Assembly (NCBI RefSeq): GCF_040649515.1
Contig: NZ_JBEZFP010000115.1
Span: 1 to 30,915 of the forward strand
Reading direction: 5' to 3'
DNA from: Yinghuangia elevatio
Lineage (GTDB): Bacteria > Actinomycetota > Actinomycetes > Streptomycetales > Streptomycetaceae
DNA length: 30,915 nt
In this document: positions 15,393-24,019 of the stretch, piece after piece
How the letters are laid out: every line of letters starts with the position of its first letter
How positions within the stretch are numbered: the first letter of the stretch is position 1
Made by a program: the position numbers and the translations under genes
Notes under the pieces: generated by a model
Databases searched by the model: none
Seen by the model: only the letters and a program-made list of their open reading frames with translations
Told to the model about the DNA's origin: nothing

Positions 15393-18300
15393 TTACGTCG
15401 TCGTTCCGGTGCTGCCTGTGGTGCCGGTGCCCGCCGGTCCCGGGGACGAGCCCTGTCCCGGTGAACCCGGCGGCGTGCTTTCGCGGGTGAGCGCGTACAG
15501 GGTCGGTGCGGTCGACGGTGCGGTGTCCAGGATCAGGATGAGCCGTCCGGTCGGGCCTCCCCAGGGCAGGGGCACGCCGGTCCCGAGCGGTACGGGCGCG
15601 CTCTTCGGGTCGGTGCCGTCCAGGACTACGGCGGTCTGCGGGTCGGCGGCGGTCTGTCCGTACAGGAGGTTGCCCCAACCGATCACCGGGCCGAACCCCG
15701 AACGTACGGCGGCTTTTCCGCCTTTCAGGTCGAACACCAGCGGGCCCAGTGCGGCCACTTGCCCGTCGGTGCCCCACACCCACGCCGTTTTGCGCATCTC
15801 CTCGAGCGGCGCGTCCGCGGTGATGCGGGCCTCGCCGGTGGTGGCGTCGTACAGCACGACGGTGACCGTGGCCGCGTCCGGGCCGGTCCACACCACGGCG
15901 ACGCGGTTGTGTCCGGCGGCGGCGATCCGGAAGAGCGTCGCACCGGGGCGCGGCGGTGCGGGGGTGATCGCGGTGGCCTCCCGGCCCGGTGCGGCGTTCC
16001 ACCACGGGCCCACCGGGACCGCCGCGATGACGTTCGCGCCGTCGGCCGCCATCGCCGTGGCGCCGGGCGGGAGTTGGACGGCGGCCAGCCTGCCGTCACG
16101 CACCACCTGGACGTCGGTGCCGTTGACGACGAGCGGCGAGTCGCCTGCGTAGCTGACGACGGCTCCGGCGGGCACGTCGAGGGTCGTGGGGGCGGCGGAG
16201 CCGTCGGCGGGGGCGTACGCGAGCACGTCGCCCGCATGCACGAGCACCGACATGGTGCCGTCCACGGCGCCCAGCTTGACGCCGCGGTGTTCGCCCTTGG
16301 GCAGGTCGAACGAGCGCCGCACGCGGCCGTCCGCGGGATCCAGGATGGCGACCTGTTTGGCCGGGGTGATGACCGCGACGGCCGTCGTCCCGGAGGCGAT
16401 GGTGGCCGCCCGGGCCGTCGGCGGGGCGACCACGGCGGTCCAGGCGGCGGTACGCGACCATCCGTTCGGGGCGGCGGCCGGCAGTACCGCGGGGCGCGAG
16501 GACGTCGACGCGGCGGGCGGACTGGGCGAGTTCGAGGGCGGCGGCTCCTTGTCGCCGTCGTCGCCGCGCTTGACGAAAGCGAGGACCACGAAAGCCGCGA
16601 CCAGCACCGCGAACACCACGGTGATGATGACGAGTCGTCGGAACAGCGGGGGCCGCCGCGGGGGTTCGTCCCAGGCGTCCTCGCCCTGGAACCGGATGAC
16701 GTGTGCGGCACCGGAATCCGCGGGGGGCGCGTCCTGCCGCCAGGGCGCGTCCGGCTGCGGTTGCCACGGGGCGTGGTCCTCGCCCACGTAGGCGGCCGGC
16801 GGGAACGGGTCCGGTTCCAGGTCGGGATCCGGTTCGCTGCCGTGGCGCGCGGCCGGTCCCCCGGCGGTGGACGCCGGGTCCGCGGCCGGGTCTCGGCCGG
16901 GGACGAAGCCGAACGGCGGTTCGCCCGGCCCTTCCCAGACGGGACGCCGCGACGGAGGCGGAGGCGACGACGGCGCCGCAGCCGGTTCCGCAGCCGTCTC
17001 CGGGGCGGGAGCCGGAGCGGGAGCCGGAATCGGCACCGGCCGGTCGCCCGATGCCGGAGGCGGCAACTGGGCGGTCGCAAGCGGTCGGTCGTCGCGCAGG
17101 TCGCGGGGCGGCGGGGCGGGATGCGGCCACGGGTCGCCCTCGGGAGGCGGCGGGCCGGCCGCGGCATCGTTGCGCTGCGCCGAAGTCTCCCCGGTACGCG
17201 GAGGCCCCAGGTGTGCGGCGGCGACGTCGCCGAGCAGCGCGGACACACCGCGCCCGGGCTCGACAGGCGGCACCCGCGGCGCGGGGCGCTCGATATCTGG
17301 TGCGGGCACTGCCGGTACGGGCCCCGGACGTACCGGCCCCGGACGTACAGGTCCTGGAGGCACAGGCCCCGGCGGCACGCGCCCTGGCGGAACCGGGCCT
17401 TGACGTACGGGTCCTGGAGGCGCCGGGAGCGCCGGCGGAGGGGCGGAGGCCGCCGGGAGCACGGGTGCCGGCCGTTCCACCTGCGGCGGGCGGCCCGACT
17501 GCGGAGGCCGTTCGATCTGCGGCGGACGCTCGACGTGCGCGGGCCGGTCGACACGCGGCGGCGGAGTCTCCGCGCGCGGCAACGGTGCGGCGGCGGAAGG
17601 CGCAACAGGGCCGTCCTTGGGGCGCTGCGGCGGTCCTATCCGCGGCCCCACTCGCGGGGGCACCGAGGGACGCGCGGGCGGGCCTGGGAGGACCGGTCCG
17701 GCCGCCTCCGGTCCGGCGGCCAACGCGGGCGGCAGACGGGTCGCGGGCGGCTCGACGCGCGGCGCGGGCCGCTCGACTTCAGGGGCGGGAACGGCGGCTC
17801 GCCTGCTCACCGCAGGGGCGGCCGCGGCCTCGTCCGGTCCGACCGGTTCATCGGCGACGTCGGACACGCCGGAGGAACCCCGCCCTTCGGGCGCTTCGGG
17901 CTCTTCGGGCTGATCGAACGTGCCGGGCAAGTCGGGTGAGTCGGGCAGGTCAGGAGAACCGGGCAAGTCACGCCGAGGCGGCTCGGGTTGTTCCGGTGGC
18001 CTCGTCTCCCCCGACGCGCGCCTGTCCGGGAACGCCTGCTCCTCCGCCCGTTCGGGCACCACGGGTTCACGAACCGAATCCGAATCCGGGCCCGAAACCG
18101 GACCGGAAACCGGATGCGAGGCCGGCCCCGAAACCGGGCCCGAAACCGGAGCCGAAGGAGGCGTTCCGGCCTCCGCAGGCGTCACGGCCGCCCACTCGCC
18201 GGAGTCCTCGACGGTCGGTTCCTGCGGTCCGTCCGCGTCCGGTTCCGACTCCCCGAATGCGTCCGGCTCTTCCGCCGCCCCGTCCCGCTCGGCCGTCTGC

Positions 18301-18572
18301 CCAGTCGCCTCTCTTGTCGCCTCTCCTGTCGCCTCTCCTGTCGTCTCCCCTGCCGTCTCCTCCGGCGCTTCCCCGTCCGCGTCCTCGTCGAGTTCCGCCA
18401 GCCAGGCCGGGGTGGGCAGGTCGTCGAGCGGCCCACGGCCGGGATCAGCCGGGGGCTCCGCGTGACCGTACCTCTCGCCGGACAACTGGTGGCCTCCCTC
18501 CGCCAAGTCGGTGTCCTCTCCTTCGGCGCCCGTCCCCGCGCCGCCGTACTCCGTGCTTCTTCCCCGCGACAC
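15393..18572 (-). CDS. giant Pro-rich transmembrane protein with outer beta-propeller-like domain
   Basis: A 1059-residue protein in three parts. Residues 1-640 are Pro/Glu/Arg-rich and disordered, with several tandem repeats (EATG, PVSG, RPPQxE, PPGPV units). A single membrane helix lies at about 645-667 after RRPPLFRR; by the positive-inside rule the Pro-rich part is cytoplasmic. The C-terminal ~370 residues outside the membrane have repeating beta patterns (VAILDPADGRVRRSFDLP, VLYDATTGEARIT, VVLDGTDPKSAPV) like PQQ or WD40 blades. The protein ends in a Gly/Thr/Ser tail. The start is GTG at 18572, four bases after the previous stop; the stop is TAA, rare in such GC-rich DNA. Function unknown; the context suggests a secretion/conjugation machine component. 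Confidence 0.72.
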   Translation of the reverse strand: MSRGRSTEYGGAGTGAEGEDTDLAEGGHQLSGERYGHAEPPADPGRGPLDDLPTPAWLAELDEDADGEAPEETAGETTGEATGEATREATGQTAERDGAAEEPDAFGESEPDADGPQEPTVEDSGEWAAVTPAEAGTPPSAPVSGPVSGPASHPVSGPVSGPDSDSVREPVVPERAEEQAFPDRRASGETRPPEQPEPPRRDLPGSPDLPDSPDLPGTFDQPEEPEAPEGRGSSGVSDVADEPVGPDEAAAAPAVSRRAAVPAPEVERPAPRVEPPATRLPPALAAGPEAAGPVLPGPPARPSVPPRVGPRIGPPQRPKDGPVAPSAAAPLPRAETPPPRVDRPAHVERPPQIERPPQSGRPPQVERPAPVLPAASAPPPALPAPPGPVRQGPVPPGRVPPGPVPPGPVRPGPVRPGPVPAVPAPDIERPAPRVPPVEPGRGVSALLGDVAAAHLGPPRTGETSAQRNDAAAGPPPPEGDPWPHPAPPPRDLRDDRPLATAQLPPPASGDRPVPIPAPAPAPAPETAAEPAAAPSSPPPPSRRPVWEGPGEPPFGFVPGRDPAADPASTAGGPAARHGSEPDPDLEPDPFPPAAYVGEDHAPWQPQPDAPWRQDAPPADSGAAHVIRFQGEDAWDEPPRRPPLFRRLVIITVVFAVLVAAFVVLAFVKRGDDGDKEPPPSNSPSPPAASTSSRPAVLPAAAPNGWSRTAAWTAVVAPPTARAATIASGTTAVAVITPAKQVAILDPADGRVRRSFDLPKGEHRGVKLGAVDGTMSVLVHAGDVLAYAPADGSAAPTTLDVPAGAVVSYAGDSPLVVNGTDVQVVRDGRLAAVQLPPGATAMAADGANVIAAVPVGPWWNAAPGREATAITPAPPRPGATLFRIAAAGHNRVAVVWTGPDAATVTVVLYDATTGEARITADAPLEEMRKTAWVWGTDGQVAALGPLVFDLKGGKAAVRSGFGPVIGWGNLLYGQTAADPQTAVVLDGTDPKSAPVPLGTGVPLPWGGPTGRLILILDTAPSTAPTLYALTRESTPPGSPGQGSSPGPAGTGTTGSTGTTT
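17317..17418. repeat. 15-bp imperfect tandem repeats coding for PGPVxPG units
   Basis: Units like CGTACCGGCCCCGGA recur about seven times within the giant Pro-rich gene and encode PPGPV/RPGPV. Copy number probably varies between strains. Confidence 0.6.
18080..18150. repeat. 12-bp tandem repeats coding for PVSG units
   Basis: CCCGAAACCGGG-type units, five or six with small changes, encode the PVSGPVSGPASHPVSG stretch in the N-terminal part of the giant protein. Confidence 0.6.
18303..18362. repeat. five 12-bp tandem repeats coding for EATG units
   Basis: The unit TGTCGCCTCTCC occurs five times with one to three changes and encodes GEATGEATREATG on the minus strand. It lies in the disordered, cytoplasmic part of the giant protein. 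Confidence 0.75.
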
Positions 18573-18576
18573 CCGC

Positions 18577-19257
18577 TCACGACCTCACGAGCATGTCCGA
18601 GACACGCCACGGATCCGCCGCGGACTGACGGGTGAGGAGCGCGAAGACCACCACGGTGACCTCGGTCCCCTTCCAACCGTCACGCCCGGTCGGCGTGTAG
18701 CGCACGAGCCACTGCCGATACGCGGTCGTCGCGGTGTCGGTCGGCGCCTGGTCCCGCCCGCGTTCCAACACCGGAGCGGTGTACGCCCGATGCTCCGTCC
18801 ACGTCGTCCAGTCCGCGCCCGGCGGACTGACCGACACGTGTTCCCGCTGTGTGGCCGCGTATTCCTCGGTCAGCCATGGTTGCGCACGCAGCACCGCGTC
18901 CTGCGACGTGGTGTCGGTGGTCGTGTCGTACGTGAACATCACGGTGAGCGCCGCCGACGAGACCGCCGACGCGTCGCTCTGCGCGACCTTCGCGGTGCTC
19001 GGCAGCGGCAGCGTGGGGGTCGCCGTTCCGCGCGGGATCGGCTGCGCGGGAGGCACGGTCGCCGGTGCGGTTCTCGACGGGGAGGACGACGACGCGGCCG
19101 GTGTGTCGTCCGCCGTGCCGGACGTCTTGCCCGCCTTGCCGATGAGGCCGCATCCGCCGAACAGTGCGGCGCCGACGATGAGCGCGAGAAACGTGAGCAA
19201 CGCCACTGTGCCGCGCAGCCCTTGGGCCGCCCGCATGCCGGGGCCGTCGGAGCTCAT
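18577..19257 (-). CDS. membrane-anchored VirB8/TcpC-like protein
   Basis: A 226-residue protein with a membrane helix at about 17-35 ending LFGGCG; the Cys at about 36 could be lipidated, though Phe at -3 is not standard. A Thr/Ser/Pro linker runs to about residue 85. The C-terminal ~130 residues (VSSAALTVMFTYDTT, then WLTEEY, YTPTGRDGWKGTEVTVVVFALL) resemble the NTF2-like fold of VirB8/TcpC proteins, assembly factors of type IV secretion systems. The start ATG at 19257 overlaps the stop of the upstream transglycosylase gene (ATGA); the longer frame is a shadow of that gene. The NTF2-like call is by pattern only. Confidence 0.65.
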   Translation of the reverse strand: MSSDGPGMRAAQGLRGTVALLTFLALIVGAALFGGCGLIGKAGKTSGTADDTPAASSSSPSRTAPATVPPAQPIPRGTATPTLPLPSTAKVAQSDASAVSSAALTVMFTYDTTTDTTSQDAVLRAQPWLTEEYAATQREHVSVSPPGADWTTWTEHRAYTAPVLERGRDQAPTDTATTAYRQWLVRYTPTGRDGWKGTEVTVVVFALLTRQSAADPWRVSDMLVRS

Positions 19258-20294
19258 CCGAACCTCCGTACCAACCAGGCCGAGTTCGCGTAGTAGGACT
19301 CCGACAAGTCGGACACCTTCACCACGTCCCCCGTCTTGGGGGCGTGGACCATCTGCCCGTTGCCGATGTAGATGCCGATGTGGCTGTAGTCGCCGTTGCG
19401 GTGCGGGTCGAAGCCGATCACGTCGCCGGGCAGCATCACCGCGAAGTCGCGCGGCACCGGCTGACCCACCGTCACCTGCGCCTGGGACACGCGCGGCAGC
19501 ATGAGCTTGCCGCCCGACGCGTGGTACACCGCGTACTGGACCAGGCTCGAACAGTCGAATCCTTTGACGCCCGCACCGTTGCCGAAGCCCTCGGACGGCC
19601 CCGACGTGTCGCCGCCGCCCCACGAATAGGGCACGCCGCGATGGCGCATGGCGAACTCCACGACCGCCTGGCCGAACGGTGTCCCGGCGGCGATGTCGGG
19701 GATGACGTCCTGGTACTTGTCCATGAGGCTGCGGATGACGCGCACATAGTTTTGCGTCTCGGTGTACTGCGGAATGCCCGCGTACTTCAGCACTGCTCCG
19801 GGACCCGCGTTGTACGCCGCGAGCATGAGGTCCTGCACGTCGCCGCTCGCCCGTCCCGTCTCGATGTACCCGCGCACCAGCGCGGCGAGCTCGCAGTCGT
19901 ACCGCGCCGCCGCCATGATCGCGTCACCGGGATGGTACGGGCTCGCGCCGCCGCCGTCCTCGTCCTGGCCGTAGTTCGGCCACGTGCCGGGCATGAACTG
20001 GGCGATCCCCATCGCGCCGACGGGGCTGACCGCGTTCGGGTTCCAGCCCGACTCCTGCTCCAACTGCGCGGCGAGCAGCTGCGGGGTGACCTCGGGGCAC
20101 ATCTGCCCGGCCCGCGTGACCCACTCGCGGTACTGCGCCGGAACCTGCGCCCCGTTGAAGGTCGCGTTGAGCCGCGCGCCCACCGGCCCCGTCGAAGGCA
20201 ACCCGCCGGCCAGCGCCGCGATCACCAGCAGTGCCGCCACCATGAGGGCGAACGGCAGGACCAGGAACCCGGCGATCGCCCGCCCGGGCTTCAC
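19254..20294 (-). CDS. two-domain peptidoglycan hydrolase: lytic transglycosylase plus NlpC/P60
   Basis: A 346-residue VirB1-like cell wall enzyme. A signal-anchor lies at residues 8-30. The SLT domain at about 55-190 has the catalytic Glu E81 in EQESGWNP, the GAMGIAQFMPGTW motif (93-105) and AAYNAGPGAV (159-168). The NlpC/P60 domain at about 205-346 has C248 in FDCSSLV, H305 in SHIGIY and H317 in VHAPK, the full Cys-His-His set. It cuts both glycan strands and stem peptides to open the wall for a secretion channel, as in Gram-positive conjugation systems. The start is GTG at 20294. It is the first gene of the operon and overlaps the next one by four bases. Confidence 0.88.
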   Translation of the reverse strand: MKPGRAIAGFLVLPFALMVAALLVIAALAGGLPSTGPVGARLNATFNGAQVPAQYREWVTRAGQMCPEVTPQLLAAQLEQESGWNPNAVSPVGAMGIAQFMPGTWPNYGQDEDGGGASPYHPGDAIMAAARYDCELAALVRGYIETGRASGDVQDLMLAAYNAGPGAVLKYAGIPQYTETQNYVRVIRSLMDKYQDVIPDIAAGTPFGQAVVEFAMRHRGVPYSWGGGDTSGPSEGFGNGAGVKGFDCSSLVQYAVYHASGGKLMLPRVSQAQVTVGQPVPRDFAVMLPGDVIGFDPHRNGDYSHIGIYIGNGQMVHAPKTGDVVKVSDLSESYYANSAWLVRRFG

Positions 20295-20798
20295 GCCGCA
20301 CCTGCTCGGCGGACCCGGTCAACGCGTTCGCTCCGCGCGGAACTTGTCCTCGGTGCGCGACGCACCGCACCGCCGTTCCTGCGCGCGACCCGTGCCGCAC
20401 CCGCCTGTTCGCGGGGATGGACCGGCCCCACCTCGGTACCCGGTCGTCCGGCGACCGTCGTCTGCCGCATGGTGCCCCCGATCCCACGGCGGTCCGAACT
20501 GGGCGGTGCCCGGGCCACCGAAAAGCGTCGCGCCCGATCTCGGTCATGCCATCCTGCCCCGACGCCACCCCTGCGTGTCCAGCCGTGGCCCCTCCGTAGC
20601 CACAACTGCGTCCACAACCACGCATGCGCGTTCGGGACCTAGGGCATTGTCCCTTCTATCCGGCCAACTCGCGCCCACTACCGGAAGGTTGGAAGGCTCC
20701 CGCGGTAGGCGTGGGGCGGCCGGGGCATACCGGGTGCATCGGGACGTGCGGTAGGTTCCCGCTGCTGGCCGGAATCGCGTCATCGCGCGGGGGTAGGC
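20295..20798. promoter_or_regulatory. 504-base divergent control region, no gene
   Basis: It lies between the start of the secretion-like operon and the start of the pseudo-caspase/TPR gene. I see no gene on either strand. An inverted repeat GGGAC (20634-20638) with GTCCC (20649-20653) and an 8-bp direct repeat GCGGTAGG (20702-20709 and 20748-20755) are candidate regulator sites near the TPR gene. No clear -35/-10 pair can be placed. Confidence 0.45.
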
Positions 20799-23792
20799 AT
20801 GTCCAGGGAAAGCACGCCGCAACAGGCGAATCAGCCATTCGAACCCATGGAAACCCCGAGGGGGTTCGTACTGCTGGTGGCCGGAGTCGGCCAAGGGCGG
20901 CGCAAGAGCCGCGCGTTGGCCGATTCGGAGGCCGCGCTCGCCGGTTGGGTCGGCCTGCCGCCCCAGATCCTGGTCCCGGACGCTCCCGCCGACGTCGTCC
21001 AGTTGCCCGCCGGGTCCGGGCCGCAGACGGTACGCGGCTACCTCGAGCGCTCGTCGGTCACCCCCGGACCGGTCATCGTCTACCTGACCGGTCATCTGAT
21101 GCCGGACCGGCGCGGCGAGTTGCATGTCACACTGCGCGACTCGTCGCCGGGCAGCGTGCGGTACGACGGGCTCCCGTGGGCCTGGCTCGCCGAGACCCTG
21201 CGGATCCGCGACCCGCGCAACACGCTGGTGATCGTCGACCTGACCGCGTCGGCCGACCTGCGCGCCGAGGTGACCGTCGCCCCCGGGACGCTCGCCGACC
21301 GCCTGCCGCTGTGGGGCGTCCTGACCCCGCCGGCCACCCACGACGACCCCGCGCACGCGTTCACCCGGACCCTGACCGTCGCCGCGCGCCGCGGCTTCGC
21401 GGGCTGCCCGGCGACCGTCGATCCGGCGACGGTCCACCCGGCGATCTTCGGCCGGGCCCAACTGCCGGAGGGCACGGTGCAGATCGTGCCGCCCGCCGAC
21501 ACGACGCTGCGGCTCGCGAACCGGATGCCCGCCGAGGGCTCGTACGCGATCTCGTACGGCGGCACACGCAGCGAGGCCACCGGCCGGCACCGCGCCGTCC
21601 CGGGCCGCGCCCCGCGCGATTCCGCGCCGCCCGCGCCCGAACCCGAAGTCGCGGTGCCCGCACCGGCACCGTTCCTGCAACCGGAACCGGGAGAGGCGCA
21701 GGACTGGGGCGCGGGGGTGGCGGCGGGGGTGCCGACCACCGCGCAACTGCGCGTGACCATCCCGCACCTGCTCCCGCAGGCCGCCGAGGAAGAGCGGGCC
21801 GCCGGGCCGTACCTGTACCGCGAGCGGGTGGGCAGCCTTCGCGCGGCCGTGGCGGCCGGGGACTTCGACGAGGCACTGGCACTCGCGCGGGCCATCACCC
21901 ACGACATGGAGACGCGGTACGGCCTCGGCCCGGAACACCGCGACACCCTCGACGCGTTGGAGACGTGGGCCTGGCTGACCGCACGGGCCGGGCGCATCGA
22001 CGAAGCGGTGACGCTGTATACCGAGACGGCGCGCCGCAGCGCGCGGGTCCACGGCCCCGGGCACGCCACCACCCGCGCCGCCGCCGACGCGGCGCACACC
22101 CTGTGGCTCGACCTTCCGGACGTCGCACAGGCCCGCGAGCTGGGCCCCGCGGTGGTGGCGCTGCGGGAGTTGGTGCTCGGCAGCGGCGCGCACACGCGTG
22201 AAGCCGCGGCCGCGCACCTGGAGGCGCTGTCCGCGCCTCGTGCCCCCTCCGAGCAACCGCTGCCGCCCCCGCCCGAGTTGCGCGAGGCGCTCGCGGACGT
22301 CGCGGCCATCGCCGCCGAGGGACGACACGACGAGGCGCTGGGCGCGGCGGACGCCATCGTCGACGCCCTGGTCGCCGACCTGGGTTGGGAGCACGCGCAC
22401 ACCCTCAACGTGCGCGAGGTCCGGGCGTATCTGACCGCGGAGTCCGGGCGGTTGGCCGATGCGGTGACGGCCTACCTGGACATTGCCGAGTCCCGGCTCC
22501 TCGCACGCGGGCCCGAGCACCCCGACACCATCTCCGCGGCGGACAACGCCCACGCGCTGTGGCTGCGCCTGCCCGACGACGACACCGCGACGGTGTCGAC
22601 CGGTGTACGCCTCATCGCGGTACGCGAGCACATCCCGGGACCGGGCGGGCGGGCGCTGGTGGGGGCGCGGGCGCGTGTACGGGAGCTGACAGCTCGTCAG
22701 GCCGAACCGTACGCCGAGCCCGCGGGGCCGTTCCCCTTCCCGACGCGCGTCGGGGACGCGGGCGACGCCCCCATCGACATCTGGGCCGACCCGCCGACGA
22801 TCGCCGAGACAGAAGCGGAGATCGGCGCGGAGACCGGGCCGTGGTCCGGTCCTTGGCGGGGACCGGCCGAACGGTTCGAACCGGTCGAGCCGGTCGAGCC
22901 GTTCGAACCCGGCACGCCGACCGATCCGCTCGCCGGCACGGCGCCGACCGGTCCGCCAAGTCAGTCCGAGCCGCCCGGTCAGTCCGAGCCGCCCCGTGCA
23001 ACCGAGCCGGGCGCTCCGACCGCCCAGGCCGCGCAAACCCCGAAGACCGCGCAGACCGCGAAGACCGCGCAGACCCCGCAGACGGCTCAAGTACCCCCAG
23101 CACCTCCCGCAGTGACCCCAGTCGCGACGAGCGAGCCCCCGACGCCGACCCCCGACCCGTCCGGCGAACTGGTACGTCCGCGCGCGTCGATGCCCGCGCC
23201 GATCCCTCCCCCGCCCGTCGCGACCGCCGCCCACCTCGCGCCGCCGCCCCCGCCGGCCCCCCCGTCCCCGGCCCCGCCCGGCCACGCCGTCCCGGCCCGG
23301 AACGGATCCGGCAAAGCGACGTCCGCCGTCGCACCCCGCAAAGCGGCCCGGCCACCGGCGGAGCTACGCGCGGCGCTGCACGCCATAAAGGACGCCGCGG
23401 CGCACGACAACCACGTGGAAGCCCTCACCCTCGCCGAGGAGTTGATGCGCGGTGTCGAGGCCCGGCACGGTCCCGCCCATCCGTTCACGCTCAACGCGTA
23501 CGAAGTACGCGCCCATCTGACGGCGTCCGCCGGTCTGTTCGCGACCGCGGCCCGGCAGTACACCACCCTCGCGCACCGGCTCGCCGAGGCCGGGGACCCG
23601 GACGACCCGGCGGCCCGCTCCGCGGCGGACGCCGCCCAGGCACTGTGGCTGCGGCTGGGACGTACCGAGGCGGCACGCAACCTGGGACCGGGGATCATCG
23701 ACCTCCGCCGCCGCGTACCGGGCCCGGACGGCACCGCGCTGCTGGCCGCCCGCGACCACCTCAGCGGCCTGACGACGGAGCCGCGTCCGTGA
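20799..23792 (+). CDS. pseudo-caspase/CHAT-like N-terminus with three TPR-like modules
   Basis: A 997-residue soluble protein. Residues 20-235 look like a caspase-fold (C14/CHAT) domain: PVIVYLTGHL (91-100) matches the strand and catalytic His (H99), and GELHVTLRDS matches the downstream strand. However, TLVIVDLTAS (142-151) stands where D-x-C is expected, so the Cys is Thr149. Three related helical modules follow at about 340-480, 493-630 and 854-997. Each has a D/NxxEAL helix, a G..HP.TL...E.RA.LT motif, then AA..AH/QALWLRL and a (G)PG/DG..LL/V.AR...L end. A Pro/Gln/Thr-rich linker (about 640-850) separates modules 2 and 3. ATG at 20799 follows GGGGG. It is divergent from the secretion-like operon, so may regulate or scaffold it (inference). 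Confidence 0.7.
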   Translation: MSRESTPQQANQPFEPMETPRGFVLLVAGVGQGRRKSRALADSEAALAGWVGLPPQILVPDAPADVVQLPAGSGPQTVRGYLERSSVTPGPVIVYLTGHLMPDRRGELHVTLRDSSPGSVRYDGLPWAWLAETLRIRDPRNTLVIVDLTASADLRAEVTVAPGTLADRLPLWGVLTPPATHDDPAHAFTRTLTVAARRGFAGCPATVDPATVHPAIFGRAQLPEGTVQIVPPADTTLRLANRMPAEGSYAISYGGTRSEATGRHRAVPGRAPRDSAPPAPEPEVAVPAPAPFLQPEPGEAQDWGAGVAAGVPTTAQLRVTIPHLLPQAAEEERAAGPYLYRERVGSLRAAVAAGDFDEALALARAITHDMETRYGLGPEHRDTLDALETWAWLTARAGRIDEAVTLYTETARRSARVHGPGHATTRAAADAAHTLWLDLPDVAQARELGPAVVALRELVLGSGAHTREAAAAHLEALSAPRAPSEQPLPPPPELREALADVAAIAAEGRHDEALGAADAIVDALVADLGWEHAHTLNVREVRAYLTAESGRLADAVTAYLDIAESRLLARGPEHPDTISAADNAHALWLRLPDDDTATVSTGVRLIAVREHIPGPGGRALVGARARVRELTARQAEPYAEPAGPFPFPTRVGDAGDAPIDIWADPPTIAETEAEIGAETGPWSGPWRGPAERFEPVEPVEPFEPGTPTDPLAGTAPTGPPSQSEPPGQSEPPRATEPGAPTAQAAQTPKTAQTAKTAQTPQTAQVPPAPPAVTPVATSEPPTPTPDPSGELVRPRASMPAPIPPPPVATAAHLAPPPPPAPPSPAPPGHAVPARNGSGKATSAVAPRKAARPPAELRAALHAIKDAAAHDNHVEALTLAEELMRGVEARHGPAHPFTLNAYEVRAHLTASAGLFATAARQYTTLAHRLAEAGDPDDPAARSAADAAQALWLRLGRTEAARNLGPGIIDLRRRVPGPDGTALLAARDHLSGLTTEPRP
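23030..23093. repeat. 9/18-bp tandem repeats coding for QTAKTAQTP
   Basis: GACCGCGCA and GACCGCGAAG-type units alternate five or six times in the linker of the TPR protein, just before its third module. Confidence 0.6.
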
Positions 23793-23836
23793 CGGCCCGG
23801 GCCGCCGCGAGGGCCGCGACGCCCCGCACCCCGTCG

Positions 23837-23861
23837 GCGCCCCTGACGGGAACGGGGGCGC
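23837..23861 (+). terminator. terminator of the pseudo-caspase/TPR gene
   Basis: GCGCCCC (23837-23843) and GGGGCGC (23855-23861) form a perfect 7-bp stem with an 11-base loop, 45 bases after the stop codon at 23790-23792. No T run follows. Confidence 0.45.
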
Positions 23862-24019
23862 GCGGCAACACGCGTCCGCCCCAAGGGCGGACGGATCACC
23901 ATCGAAATGACACCGAATCAGGTAAGCGGACGTTCGCGTTGCGTGAACCCGCCACGGCTGTCGGATGCGACGGGCATCCTGGAACCGGGCAGGACGATCA
24001 CGACAGGCTGGAGACCCCG

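Noticed and set aside
15305..16005. Longer start for the secreted Pro-rich gene
   Set aside because: The added 216 residues are Arg/Gly-rich shadow sequence of the propeller gene, while ATG at 15357 has AAGGAG and begins a clean signal peptide.
17310..18370. CRISPR-like array
   Set aside because: The short repeats are 12-15 bp, directly adjacent without unique spacers, and keep the reading frame; they are coding tandem repeats.
13800..18635. Long Gly/Arg/Pro open frames on the plus strand opposite the Pro-rich genes
   Set aside because: They mirror the low-complexity DNA of the real genes; no ribosome sites and no conserved domains.
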